A stretch of DNA of 64,000 bases from Batrachochytrium dendrobatidis JAM81 (taxonomy: Eukaryota; Chytridiomycota; Chytridiomycetes; Rhizophydiales), in NCBI RefSeq assembly GCF_000203795.2, contig NW_006281107.1, forward strand, positions 568,965-632,964, read 5' to 3'. A program made the position numbers and the translations under genes. The notes under the pieces are model-generated. The model saw nothing but the letters and a program-made list of their open reading frames with translations, was not told where the DNA came from and did no database searches. This document shows, piece by piece, positions 1 to 16,600 of the stretch; the stretch's first letter is position 1, and each line of letters opens with the position of its first letter.

Positions 1-32
1 TTGGATTTCATATACACTCGAGATAGTTAATC

Positions 33-4076
<4,044 letters not shown>

Positions 4077-4639
4077 AGACAGCGATTTGTAAAACGACAA
4101 ATGAAGTTGATTAATAAATGCAAACCGTGTAAATGGAGCATTTGGTATTTATTAGCAGACCATTAACAAGTGTCTAGACAGTGTATTATTACGATCCAGT
4201 AACAAGACTAAAAAAAGGACCAGATTCTAGTGTGTGAATCTGGACAAAGTCGCTCCCTGCAAGACCTTCGTGCAGGGAAATTCAGGAGTGAAATCCAACC
4301 TCTGAGGTCGAGTCCGTCCATGCCCTGGGGACTGCCGAACTTCTCTCCTTCTCTACATAACACGTGGTGACAGCGTGCAATAATTTAGAATATAAGGCAG
4401 TAAAACCGAGTGAATAAGCAGTTGTGGGATTAAATTCAATTGATGGTTTTGCGGGTCATTTTACACTTGACAACCTTTATTCTAAGCCATCACCTTATAA
4501 GCATTGACAGGACTCAAGCACACGTGCTGCAAAGGAAATAAATCCGAGCTGGAAATCCGAGCTGATTTACAGCTAGACAATCGTCATTCTTGACACTCGT
4601 TTTAGATCTACAACTGACTCGTAGTGCAAGTATTGCTGA
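4077..4639. other. Intergenic region MCM6-GPAT with hairpins
   Basis: This 560-bp stretch lacks a credible open frame. It holds the end of the MCM6 transcript, the structured segment annotated at 4211-4370, and the presumed promoter of the acyltransferase gene. No clear TATA box was recognised. Confidence 0.6.
4211..4370 (-). ncRNA. Possible structured, Pol III-like small RNA (unassigned)
   Basis: Two perfect 8-bp hairpins lie side by side: CCAGATTC/GAATCTGG (4220-4227 with 4236-4243) and TCCCTGCA/TGCAGGGA (4254-4261 with 4271-4278). The block is more GC-rich than the surrounding DNA. Read on the minus strand, the first hairpin is followed directly by GGTCC and a run of seven T, which is how a Pol III transcript would end. 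Further upstream on the minus strand is GCAGTCCCCAGGGC, faintly like the CR-I element of RNase P/MRP RNA, but the segment looks too short for those RNAs and no family was recognised. On the plus strand GGTCGAGTCC resembles a B box with one base missing, so orientation is not certain. Confidence 0.3.
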
Positions 4640-7415
4640 ATGCCTCCAGCTGCTGTATTGCCTTTGGTGGTCTCTACCGACTATTCTACTCCCAACAAGC
4701 AATTCAGATTTTTATCCACTCAATCCACCATCGATCAACGAAAGCATCCTTCCCATTTCATGACTCCAACGATGGTTGATTCTCAACCTACAACTGCTGT
4801 CACTTCACCATACCGCACTACGAGTGCAACGAGTTCTGCTGCTGTTGCTCGATTCGCTCAAAGAGCCCGTACTAGCCATCCGTCAAATGATATCATGCCC
4901 GGTTTTGAAGAAAAGTTGCAACGAAATCATATCAAGTTGAATCCTGGGTAACAGCTCTAATCATCTTATATGCCTTGAGTACATCCATTTGCAGCTAATA
5001 ATTTAATTTGGTCTTTGGATAATGTGCTGATATCACTAGATTTGTATTGCAGGATGGATTTGCATTCATGGCTTATGGCGCACAGGCCATTGCTCAAGTA
5101 TGCAACTGTTTTGGATCTGTGACTGCATCCCAATGCATGTTCTTTGTCATGTTTATAAACTGTTGGTCATCTAGTCTTGGTTTACTATCAATTCCTGTAT
5201 TGGTCTCAAGTCCAACTATATTGTCATTCTACCCCACACTCGCTCAACTTTACCTTTTGATTTTGGCGTCAGTTTAATCCTTTTTTAAATACTAACCATT
5301 CTGCTTCAATCTGCTACCATACTGTATTGGATTCATAATTCAACGGCTTTATCTTGTATCGGCTGGGTAATACTTCATATTGGACTTGATACGTGTCAAT
5401 CCGCTATTAGGACGAGTTTTCAAAGTGTTTTGCTCAAAAGCCTCGGAATTCATTTGGCTCTCTTTTCATTAATGGCCCAATCTCACTGTTGGATGGCTTC
5501 ATCCGTTACTTTATTTTATTTCCATTGAGGTAATACTTGCGATTGCTGGTCTGTAATCATTCGATTTAGCATCAAGCTAACTATTCTAAAAGGGTGATGT
5601 TGATGTTGACCGCATCAGCATTGTTTTTTATGGCTTTACCCATTGTGCTTTATCTCAACGATGAGCTATGGCAGCGCAGATTATTCAAATACTATTGTAA
5701 AGCCTTTGTGGCATCATGGGGCGGACGTATCCGATACCATGGCACAAAACCTCGACTTACCGAGCCTCATATTTTTGTGTCGAACCATACGTCTGTCATT
5801 GACTATGTCATTTTAAGCGCAAATGAATTTCCTCATGCCACTGTGGCTCAAAAACACGGTGGACTAATTGGTTACTTTGAGCATTCTGTTTTGACCCTAA
5901 ATGGATCTCTCATGTTCAACCGGAATGAAAAGAATGATCGATCCGTTCTTGCTCGCAAGTATGTTTCTTTTTGATTGAATCGACTCCATCTGACTCTGAC
6001 TCTTTTCTTGACTGATAGAATGCGCGAGCACGTTGCCAATCCAGAAAATGTTCCACTGCTAATCTTTCCAGAGGTAAATACAACTCTGTATGATGCTGCA
6101 TTCTTTATCGTGACTGACACGTCTAGATGTATCTTGGTCTCATTTCTGATGTTTACACATGTATTAGGGAACCTGTGTCAACAATGAATATACTGTACTA
6201 TTCCACAAGGGTGCATTTGAATTAAATGCTGCTATTGTTCCTGTAGCCATCAAGTATGCATGTTTACTGTCTATCTGCTTTAATTTAGTTTTCAACAGTC
6301 TTATATATGTATTCAATCATGTCATCTAGATACAACAAGCATTGGGCAGATGCGTATTGGCATTCAAAAACACAGTCCTTTACATATCATCTACTTTACC
6401 TTATGACTCGGTGGGCCCTGGTTGCTGATGTGTGGTACTTGGAACCTCGGTGTTTGCGTGAAGGTCAGACTGCCGTGGAATTTTCAAACGAAGTCAAGGC
6501 TGAAATTTCATCTGTTGCAAAGTTGAAGAATTTGTCATGGGATGGATATTTCAAGGTAAACCCGATGCTATTTTTTAAATCTAGTTTGATAGTTTTTAAC
6601 TTTATATATAGAATTATGCACCGCCAGTGGAGAAAAGAGCACAATTGAAACAAAATTCGCAAACTCGATACGGAGCAGTACTTCGTAAACGATTGAATGG
6701 TAACCATGGACATGGGCATACAAGACGGTCATCATATAGTTCTCCCAATTGCGCTTCGCAACAAGACTCTTTTTCAGAATCATCACCGTTTGTTCCTGAA
6801 AGTCCTTCATACGATGGAACCAATGCATCTACACTTTCCAAAAACCGAGTTCTTGTAGCATTGAATGATTCTGATCGTCGACAGGATATGATTGAAGCCA
6901 TTGCAGACAAGCACAACAACATTGTGGACACTTGGAAACATTTTTCCAAGTTGCGGTCAGATTCGGATGAGCTTCGTCGTATAGAGAATTCGTCATGGAG
7001 AATGTGGTTTAAACAACGTATTGAGCAAAAGAAACTCAAACAGCAGCAACTAGAACACGCGCATGAGGAGCAGCAGCTATTACAGTCACGACTTGCACGA
7101 CAGCTTTGGACATCTAGCGAATCATCGAGTATGTTGAGCATAGTATCTTCCTATCTTTCAACCTCTGGTAGTTTGTTTGGTGACGGGACGAATGGGGAAG
7201 GAGTAGTGCGTCGTGCACGTAGCTTTGGATCTGCCATGTCAGCACTTGGTGGGATGACATCTATGAATTATAAAATGGACTCGTCCAAACATGCAGGATC
7301 AGCAATACATTTACACCAGAGTAAGAGTCAGGAAGGGTCACGACTGCATTCCCAGCAACGAAAACCTGCTAGTTTCCAGCTCTCAGATGATGATGATGAA
7401 TCATGGGACGATTAA
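4640..7415 (+). CDS. Glycerol-3-phosphate acyltransferase, GPAT3/4 (AGPAT6) type, with C-terminal extension
   Basis: Members of this family acylate glycerol-3-phosphate (or lysophosphatidate) at the ER membrane, the entry step to phospholipids and triacylglycerol. Exon 1 begins at the ATG at 4640 and encodes about 100 residues rich in Ser and Thr. After an intron the frame gives a short exon near 5054-5097 (ending GAQAIAQ), a long intron of about 313 bp, then 5411-5529 (DEFSKCF...FPLR) and an exon from 5593. PlsC motifs are NHTSVID (HX4D, about 5785), FNRNEK, FPEGTCVNN (assembled across an intron near 6072-6170) and VPVAIKYN. The segment after it (WYLEPRCLREGQTAVEFSNEVKA-like, with SWDGYFK) matches GPAT3/4. 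An unusual tail of roughly 230 residues follows, rich in Ser, Gln, Arg and His and ending in an acidic DDDDESWDD. The tail is not part of the enzyme family and may be regulatory. Confidence 0.88.
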
Positions 7416-8191
7416 ATCATTCAAGCATGGATCAAAGTTTTAGTATCGTATTGACGTAAAATGGAGCATTTTCTGTATTCATCTTTCAGATTTTGTCTAT
7501 TTTTCCTTGGAATAAACAATGGTCAACTCTTTACTATTTTTCTATTAAAAATTGAGAGTTTTGATCAACATGACATTTATTATATTCATTATATAATACA
7601 AAGTATAAATTTGAATTGAGATTCTTGACTTTTGATGGATTGCAATGCAGATATTGGGATCAACTGCTTTCAATACAACTTTAGAAAATCATGTATTTTA
7701 AATCATCCGATACATTCACGCTCTAGTTTAAAAGAACAATGTAACAATGCATGCCAACCACCCAATGCTTAGTTTAGAAGGTTGAAGATTCAACAAGTGT
7801 GGAATGGACTAGTACAAAAACTGTTTTTAAAAGCAAGATCAGTGAATTGTAAGGGGTCCATGCTGACCAGTAAGATTGAAGGAAATTATATTGTGGCTTT
7901 ATCATATAGTTTTGTATTCTTATCTAATACCTATTTTATGAGAACACGGCCGTAACTCATTGTTGGTTACTCATCAACGCATTGGCAAGCGGTAAATAAC
8001 GGTTGAGCGACCCTGAGAACCATACGATAACTGAGCAGTGATTTAATACATAAATCTAGACTAGGCAGTCATGATGACTAAATAAAGATGAATAATGACC
8101 ATTGTCAGTGTGAATTGGTGTATTTAATGCTTGGAGTGAATCTTTTCAGTACTATTCATATCAAGTCAGGCAATTTGCAGCAACTCAACTC
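7416..8191. other. Intergenic region, nothing recognised
   Basis: This is AT-rich DNA between the acyltransferase and alternative oxidase genes. No open frame, tRNA, or clear repeat was seen. It should contain the 3' end of the first transcript and the promoter of the second. Confidence 0.6.
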
Positions 8192-9371
8192 ATGTCATCA
8201 TCCATCGTCAGATTAGCCTCATTGGCGCCAACAGCCAGCCGTCTTGGTTCGAGACTCGCTATTTCGTCCATGGGCGTCCGTGCCCAACCACTGCTTGCTA
8301 GGTCCTTGATTACTACTACACAACCTTGGATACTCTCTGCTCGTAGCAAACCCTCATCCCTGCTCTCTCAGCCATGGAATAAGACTGTCCATAACCAAGC
8401 CCATGTTGCAGAGCAGCCCACAGATCCAGCCAACATGGAAAAGCTTGTTGGACGACACCATCCCTTGCCTATCCGGTCAGAGTTTGTTGGTAGTACTCCT
8501 ATTGATACCGCTACCTTGGAAAAGATCGAAGTAGGCGCAGGTCTTCATCGCATTCCAGGTATCTTTTAGGTTTAGATTGCTTATGAGTGTTGCTTGTACA
8601 TGAGACACCTTGACCCTTGACACTCCTTTGTTGCTAGTGTCCATCTCTGACTGGACTGCGTATGGCATCGTGCGTTTCTTGCGTTTCTTTGCAGATCTGT
8701 TCTTTAGAAAGCAATATGTCCATAGGGCAGTAGTCTTGGAGACAGTTGCTGCTGTGCCTGGAATGGTTGCTGGCATGCTACGTCATCTAACTAGCTTGCG
8801 ACTGATGGTAGGATATTCTGTTTAGAATTGTAAGCATGGTGTGGGTCTTTAAACCGCTACTGACTACACTATCCAACAGCGACATGATGGAGGCTGGATC
8901 TCACACCTTCTTTCTGAGGCAGAGAACGAGCGTCTGCATCTCCTGACCTGGATGAAAGTGTGCCAACCCTCTCTTTTCGAACGCATGCTTGTTGCCCTTG
9001 TACAGACCTTGTTCTTCAATGTGTACTTTTTGGCTTATATGCTTTTTCCTAAAACGGCTCATCGCATGGTAGGCTATCTTGAGGAAGAAGCCATCATTTC
9101 GTACACTCATTTCCTAGCTGAAATCGATGCTGGAAATATCCCCAACGGACCCGCTCCAAAACTCGCTATAGACTATTGGAACTTGAAAGAAGATGCTACA
9201 GTCCGTGATGTTGTGCTGGCTGTTCGTGCAGATGAAGCCAACCACCGAGATATGAACCATCATTTTGCTGATCGGATTGTTATCCACCAAGAAGATCTGA
9301 GGCATATGGTTACTGCAGACTCGCTTAAACCCATTGTGAAGCTATCCAAGGTGGATATCAAGTCAGATTAG
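8192..9371 (+). CDS. AOX1: Mitochondrial alternative oxidase
   Basis: Alternative oxidase is a di-iron ubiquinol oxidase of the inner mitochondrial membrane that passes electrons straight to oxygen and bypasses complexes III and IV. Three exons are clear: 8192-8558, 8638-8807 and 8880-9371. The first 65 or so residues are rich in Arg and Ser and lack acidic residues, as expected of a mitochondrial targeting peptide. The iron-binding motifs are all present: [34 protein letters not shown] and [12 protein letters not shown], supplying the four Glu and two His ligands. Note NERLHLLTW in place of the common NERMHLLTF. The enzyme is typical of fungi and often induced when the cytochrome chain is blocked; no regulatory site was identified here. 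Confidence 0.97.
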
Positions 9372-9580
9372 TTGACACCATGGGCTCAGAACCTCATTTC
9401 AAGCTACTGGATTCTTGATTTATCTCTGCAATACAGTTCAAGTAATAAACATTTATTATTTGCAAAGAGCCAATACATTATGTTGGCATTTAAAACTTGT
9501 TCGGAAGTTAATCTAGTCGGAAATCCGAAATTTACTGATTTATAGCTGTGCTTGAATGTTCGATTTTACCATTACATTCA

Positions 9581-12500
9581 ATGATGGCCCAACATTTGAC
9601 AGACGATAACACTGCTGACCTTTTGAATTGGAGACTAAAGGTCAGTCATGGTGCTCAAACTTGGCATTATCTTCAAACGGAACAAGAACGCAACGCTTGG
9701 CCACAAACCACGTTTGACAAGTACTGGCTGGGTATCTTACAGGTACATGCTATATAATGAAATGCATTCATGATTAAAATGACCATGAATCCATTCATAT
9801 TAATCCTTGATTCATGTACAACTATTCAATCAGGATGACACTGTCCTTGATCACCCCACTACAGCCATTGCATCAGCTCGCAATGGCATGCAATTTTTTA
9901 AAAAACTCCAGACTCCAGATGGCCACTTTGCTGGCGAGTATGGTGGTCCCATGTTCCTGATCCCTGGGCTGGTGATTGCCATGTATATCTCAGGTGCAAG
10001 CTATCCTCCCGGATATGTCAAAGAACTCATTCGCTATTTAAAAAACAAGGCCAACAAAACCGACGGAGGTTGGGGAATGCAAGTCTGAGTCTGACTCGAG
10101 TCGTATCATTAAACTCTAGATCTGACACTCACAACTTGTCTTTTGAATGTGTCTAGTCATGTTGAGGGTGTATCCACTTGTTTTGGAACATCGCTCAACT
10201 ACGTTGCCTTGCGTCTTTTGGGTGTGCCTTTGGATGATCCTGTTTGTGAAAAAGCTCGACTGACTCTTTGGCGTCTTGGTATGTGTCTTGTTCCAAGTCA
10301 TCTTGGTGTGCTACAAGCCATTTGAATTCTAATACACCAAACTGTAATCCTTGAAACAGGTGGTGCTGTGGGTGTTCCTGCATGGGGAAAGTTTTGGTTG
10401 TCCGTGTTGAATGTGTATGAATGGAGTGGAAACAATCCGGTTCCACCAGAGCTTTGGTACGATTTATTGCAATCTGTCTTGTTGATTCCAATCCTCACTC
10501 ACGCTGTGTTGTTAGGATTCTGCCGTACATGATTCCGTTCCATTCAGGGCGAATGTGGTGTCATACTCGAAATGGTAATGTTGCTGTGTATGATTGTTGT
10601 GATGTTGGAATCAAATATTGATGTCGATTGTCAATTAGTTTACTTGCCAATAGGATACCTCTATGGGGTACGCTTCCAAGCCAAGGTTGACGATCTGATT
10701 CTCAGCTTGCGACAGGTAGATTTAAATATTGGATATTAGCTTTTCGATTTTAGAGCATCGCGACTCGATTCAACCCTATACTATCTAATAGTACTGAAAT
10801 CAATACATTGTCTTGTCTAGGAACTCTATATCATTGACTATGATCAGATCAACTGGTCACAACAACGCAATAATGTTGCAAAGGTGGACGTTTACTCTCC
10901 ACACAGCAAGTTTCTAGATGTTGTCAATTGTAAGTCGTTCCTTTATGTTGGGTTCCATGTCTTGAGACTACAAAAATTATTGACATGCTTTTGAAATGGT
11001 AGATCTAGTAGGGATCTACGAATGTCTGCCAAATGGTATCTTCAGATCCAGGGCACTAAAAGAAACACTCTTACAGATTGACATGGAGGATGAAAACACT
11101 AATTTCCTGGATCTGGGACCAGTCAACAAAGTCATGAACCTTCTTGTTTCGTTTGTAGTGCATGGCGCAGATTCAGACAATTTTAAAAACCATCTGGCTC
11201 GTATTCCTGATTTCATGTGGATGTCAAAGGAAGGAATGATGATGAATGGCACCAACGGATCGCAACTTTGGGATACAGCTTTTGCAGTTCAGGCATTTGC
11301 CGAATCAGGTATGTTGATTTCAATTGTATGAGTAGCTGGAAAATATAAACCCAACACATCTAAATTGACACATGGGTTCTATTAGGTCTTGCTCAAGAAT
11401 TTGAATTTAGAGATATGTTGACTCGTTCATACGAATTTCTCGATGATATGCAGGTAGTGTATCAATGCTTTATATTCGCTTTTTTAAACACACCCACTCA
11501 ATCTATTGTCGTTGATACCTGGACAGATCAGGCATAATATGAAGGACTATCAGCGATGCTACCGCCATATTTCCGAGGGTGCTTGGCCATTTAGTACCCG
11601 TGAGCAGAGCTACACCGTGTCTGACTGCACATCTGAAAGTCTCAAGAGTGTATTGGCTATACATGACCAACTCAGGTAAGCACCAATGCTGCATTATTGT
11701 GTTTGAATAAAAAACGTGTGTACTTATCCTACTCTGCGTGTACTTGGATCAACCAGCTACATCAAACCAACTATTTCCAATGATCGCTTGTTTGATGCCA
11801 TCAATGTTCTTTTAACCATGCAGAATCCGGATGGAGGCTTTGCCAGCTATGAGCTTCAGCGTGGACCAGAATGGTTGGAAGTCTTGAACCCTTCCGAAGT
11901 GTTTGGCAAGATTATGGTCGAGTACAGTTATACGGAATGCACAACTTCTGTTTTACTTGGTCTTTCTTCATTCCGCAAAAAGTATCCTGACCACCGTCGT
12001 CAAGAGATTGACGGAACGATTGATCGAGCTATTGGCTTTATCCGAAAATCTCAGCGACCAGATGGATCATGGTTTGGATGCTGGGGAATCTGCTTTACCT
12101 ATGCCATGTTTTTTGCAATCGAGTCTCTTTCAAGTGTAGGCGAAACCTATCAAACAAGTGATCATCTTCGACTAGCGTGTAGCTTTTTAATCGAAAAACA
12201 GATGGAGGATGGCGGATGGGGCGAATCTTACAGAGCATGTGAGATTGGCGAATGGGTGAATCATGAAGAATCTCAGGTGGTGCAAACGTCTTGGGCTGTA
12301 CTGGCTCTTTTGAGTGCTAAATACCCTTATGCTATTCCTATCAAGCGAGCTATTGCTGTAAGTCTTTTAAAGCAAATGCTTTTTTGTACATTAGTAGTTT
12401 AACTTGATAATTATGTTCATTTACAGCTGATTATGTCGAGACAATTACCCAATGGCGAATGGCCACAAGAAGCCATTGAAGGTGTTTTTAACAAGGTATG

Positions 12501-12671
12501 TGTCATTGCAATTCATGTATCCTGTATTCAAATGCTATGTGTACTCAATCTTTTGTACTTTTGGCCTATATTTAGAACTGTATGATTTCATACCCAAACT
12601 ACAAGTTTATTTTCCCTGTCTGGGCTCTTGGAAGATATTCACGTATGTATGAAACCCAAAAGGCTAAATAG
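9581..12671 (+). CDS. ERG7: Oxidosqualene cyclase (lanosterol synthase)
   Basis: This enzyme cyclises 2,3-oxidosqualene to lanosterol, the first sterol of the ergosterol pathway, at ER or lipid-droplet membranes. I take the ATG at 9581 as start ([10 protein letters not shown]...). Exon 1 ends at 9742 and about nine further exons lead to TAG at 12669-12671. QW-type repeats are visible ([37 protein letters not shown]), as are MWCHTR carrying the active-site His, [35 protein letters not shown] and YTECTTSV. The catalytic aspartate motif reads DCTSE rather than the usual DCTAE (about 11620-11634). The C-terminus closes with [14 protein letters not shown] and [12 protein letters not shown], split by an intron, as in lanosterol synthases. 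Confidence 0.95.
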
Positions 12672-12874
12672 CTTGACATACCAAATAAAGTCGTATTTTA
12701 GTATGGATCTAAAACAATGTGAATGTTTGCAGTTGTACGCGTAGAATGAAGACTGTATCTTGCATTGATACCTCCATTTTCTTTGAAATGGTTTGGTTTC
12801 ATGAATACAGCTTCAACTCGAGCTGTCAACTGGAACTAAACCAAAAACATGACTGACAAAATGAAAAACCAACT
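12672..12874. other. Short intergenic spacer before tRNA-His
   Basis: This spacer contains the 3' region of the oxidosqualene cyclase transcript. Nothing else was recognised. Confidence 0.5.
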
Positions 12875-12944
12875 GCAGAGACCCGGAATCGAACCGGGGC
12901 CATCACGGCCACAACGTGGAGTACTGCCACTATACTATCTCTGC
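12875..12944 (-). tRNA. tRNA-His (GTG anticodon)
   Basis: On the minus strand the sequence folds as a cloverleaf. The acceptor stem is GCAGAGA paired with TCTCTGC, the D arm is GTATAGTGGCAGTAC, the anticodon loop is TTGTGGC with anticodon GTG, and the T arm contains GGTTCGATTCC, a perfect B box. No intron is present. The anticodon stem CCACG/CGTGA has a C-A mismatch at its base. Confidence 0.93.
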
Positions 12945-13684
12945 GCGCTTTGCCGCGTTTTTTATTCATTACATCTTTTGAAAGCAAGAGGTTTTGAACA
13001 GCACTGCACGATTGGTTCAGGTTAGCGTATAGATTGTAGAGATGAAGCCTTGTGTTAATACATCAGATTGTCGCTGCGGACACGAAACATGAGCAATGGA
13101 TGTTTTGTCACTCAAATCAGTAGACAATCTACTGATGTTATCTCTCCATTTCCTCCCTCTTTATCACCCGTCGTCACTTCACTTGTAGTCATACCATCTA
13201 CAATGTCTTGATTCAATCATCACTCTGTGATTGTCACGCATGTTGATAAAACTTTATTTTGCTGATTGCCTAGAGGGTTGAAACCCATTTTTAGGTCCGC
13301 TACAAAACATAATGATCTAAATATTATACTATTTCAAAATAATGACATTACAACCAGATTACCATTAGAAAACATAAAATCAGGTCAATAAAAAACTCAT
13401 TGTTCATTAGAAATCGGTTTAAATGAAGGCAATTTAATTGAATGCAAGTTGACCGTAGCCAGTTAAAAATCAATCTATCCACAGTCAAATTGTAAGATTT
13501 TCAAAATTTTCTAATAGTCAGTTTGAATCATTCATGTTAATTCAGTAGAGCAGTATAAATGGTGTTGCTGGGCTTGATACCAAGTTCAACAGAGAACCAC
13601 ATGGACGCAGTTCTAATCAAGTGACAATCATAATGTTAGCTTCATCTACAAAAAATCATATACTTGCGCAGATCAGAAATAGAC
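12945..13684. other. Intergenic region, AT-rich
   Basis: About 740 bp lie between the tRNA and the end of the Furry-type gene. It is low-GC DNA with no convincing coding frame. It probably includes the minus-strand promoter of the tRNA and the 3' untranslated region of the Furry gene. Confidence 0.5.
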
Positions 13685-16600
13685 TTACTTTACACTACCA
13701 ACAATGGGCTCCTTATCGGGAAATGATTCTATACGACCCTGACTAACCAAGTCAAGATCCTTCACAGGCATTCCTTCAAACTTATCCTGCAACACAGAGC
13801 GATATAGCATCATTGTTTCAGGTTTTACATTTCCATGGAACGGTAGTCTCCGCACAAGATTTCTCAACGAACCAATATTCTGGAAGCCTTGTGGAGCAGT
13901 CATGCACCATAGCACTCCAGCCATTCTCAATGCCAATCGACCATACGTACCCTCAAGCATGATTGCTTGCACAAGAAATTCAGATATGTTGTTGATGTAT
14001 TCCGGGATAAATGCAGACATAAAGCTGGTCATGGTGCGTTCAAAGAGCTCGTCACACATGGTTTCGGTAATGTGCTGGTCAGCGTTGATGGCGTCCAAAA
14101 TAGTTTGGAAACAAAGGTGCACCTCGGCAAACGCGTTAGTATTCTTTAATGCAAGAGCTTCTTTAAACAATTGCACATTAGTGGCAATGTGGTTTGGATC
14201 CGTGCCGAGATTGCAGAGATTTGAGAAAATCCAAAGAGATGTGTACAGAATAATAAATAGAGTACCGGTCTCATTGGAATCTACAATTTGGTCGGAAAGT
14301 CGCAACCAAGCCAGCAAAAGCAGTTCAAATGACTTGGCTTGTGCAAGTCCATGTTTGCAAAACATGGCAGGAATAAGAATCTGTTGTAAACCAGGAAATC
14401 GTTCAGCAAGATGAGAGGTAAAGGGATCCAAAAATTCTGGTGATTTCAAACCAGGTCCAGCATTTGCAATAAAGTAAATCAAATTATCAATGGCATTTAT
14501 GTACACGTCGCTAAACTCGTCCGCAGGAAGGTAAAGTAAACCAAGAGTGGGCCAAAACAGTTCTCCGTTTTCAATTAGACAGCCTTGCTCTTGATACTTG
14601 CGCATCAATATGCCGTGCACTTGCATGATACCAAATATCACTTTAGCAGTGCCAATTTTGATATCAACCTTTCCTTTGGAAAGCGCACTCCAGCCAGTAG
14701 CAGATAGTTTGTCTTCGGATCCCGCTTTAAGAGTCTGTGACATTACATCACCCTCTAGCTGCATCAAAATCGTCAGGTGGTCTAAAATACGTCCAGTAAA
14801 TGGATCTAGCAAATCTTCGGGAAGCGGTGTGTCAGCAACAAGCATGTAGTACACCTCCAAAGCCCGGCTGGTAACAGAGCTGCTCAAAAACCCTTCGTTT
14901 ATCCAAAAAAGCACCTCCTCTGCCATTTCTTGGCGAATCGATGGCCGCACTAAAGAAAAGATACCAAGAATGAGATCCACAAAATCTTTGCTCCAAATCG
15001 ATGGCAAGTCTGATAATATAGAGTCATTAGGAGGCATAAACTCCCACGTAACTTCGCAGTCACGGGCTTCAAATAGTCCCATCAGTTTTCGAATATTCAC
15101 CAAAGCTGGGACAAAATCTGGATTTTTTCGATTTCCTGTTTCGTGGCTCCAAGCGACAAATCCTTCCACCAAACCAACAATAAGAATGGTGGCAGGGGAA
15201 AGATCTTGCAACCGAACAGAAAGATGTACCAGCAGAAAATTGACTAGCACAGAGATATGGGGAATAAAAAAGCCAAATCCTTGACGAAGTAAATCAGCAG
15301 CCAAGATAACTGCACAACGACACAACAGTGTATAGTCATTTGTGGACAAGTTGCGAGGGCTTTCGCTTTGAAGCGAAGTCTCAAGCAGCGCAATATAGTC
15401 TCTAAGATGTGGAGCCAAGGCTTTACGTGAAGATCCACCATCTGCACGCCATGGAAAGGCACTCGACTTTAAATGATAAGCTAGAGCAGCAGCGACATTT
15501 TCTGGATGTGCACTAAAGAGTGTCGAAATCAACGCCAACGATTCGTTGCGAAACTGGTCAAATCGAGCAGATACTTGAATAACAAAATCAATCATTATAT
15601 CCGTGTTGATAGAGCCATTTTGAGGACTTTTTGATATCTCGCTCCAACATGTATGCATGTAATCATGATGCTCGCTTCCTGCCGTAAAAGCAACATCCAT
15701 CATGAATCTGAAAAACTCGGCATTGACAACATCGTCGCTAAGAGAAGTGAAATCAGCAAAGCGGCACCAGGGAATAATCAGCTCCATAACCCATCGCTGC
15801 GTTGGAACAAGAGTGCTAACCGTGGTTTGATTTTGAGCACTACGAAAGCACCGAACAGCTTCCCATAAAAACGAACCACTATCAGCCTCAAACAAAGTAG
15901 ACATGGTGATGGATATATCCAAAATCTTTGGACGCAAAATGCTTCCACTTCCCGAATAAAACGCGCCAGTAATATCTGAAAAATAGGAATGCGCATCAAA
16001 AGAGTCGTCTGCGCAAAACATAATTAAAAGTTCTCGAACAAATACAAGTGACCGACTACGAACGACCTTGCTGACATTCATGAGATTGAATAATCCAAAA
16101 AAAAGTAAAGAGCCAAAGTGCTGGCGAAGTCTAATAGCATTGATACGGCTAATGTCAGGATAGATAAGTGCTGGCGAATCACCTTCTTGAGTTTTCAATG
16201 GCAAAGAATGCATGCCAGCAAAGTAGTCTTCAGCATAGGACATGCGGCGGTTGTCGCCAAAAATATGCAGTCGAGGGTTTTCGTCAAGTTGGGGTAAAAT
16301 TTGCTCAAAAATAGCTTCAAAAAACACCTGCGAGTGTACCCCAACACTGCTGTAGCTATTGGCAAGTACAGTACCAAGAGCCTCTTCCGACCCGTACAGA
16401 AAGTCTGGTGTGAATACCCGGTATCCATTGGTCTCCAATGTAGTGAGCCATGTAAGAATCCCACTAGGGATAGCTTCGTCGATAAACACATTTCCCAAAT
16501 TCAACACCCTTTCAGTTGCAAGACCCACTTTACGAAGCAACTTTCTGCGCAGATTGACCGATCTGCGAGTATCATTGGTAATCGGTATAGAAGGTGAGAT

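Noticed and set aside
4211..4370. RNase P/MRP identity for the structured block
   Set aside because: One CR-I-like word is present, but other conserved blocks are absent and the segment looks too short; left as an unassigned candidate.
5047..5277. 76-codon hydrophobic open frame in the acyltransferase gene
   Set aside because: Only its first part (DGFAFMAYGAQAIAQ) aligns with GPAT; the rest lies in the long intron before DEFSKCF.
6614..7141. 175-codon open frame antisense to the acyltransferase tail, rich in Cys and Ser
   Set aside because: It mirrors the low-complexity Gln/Ser coding strand of the real gene and shows no family resemblance.
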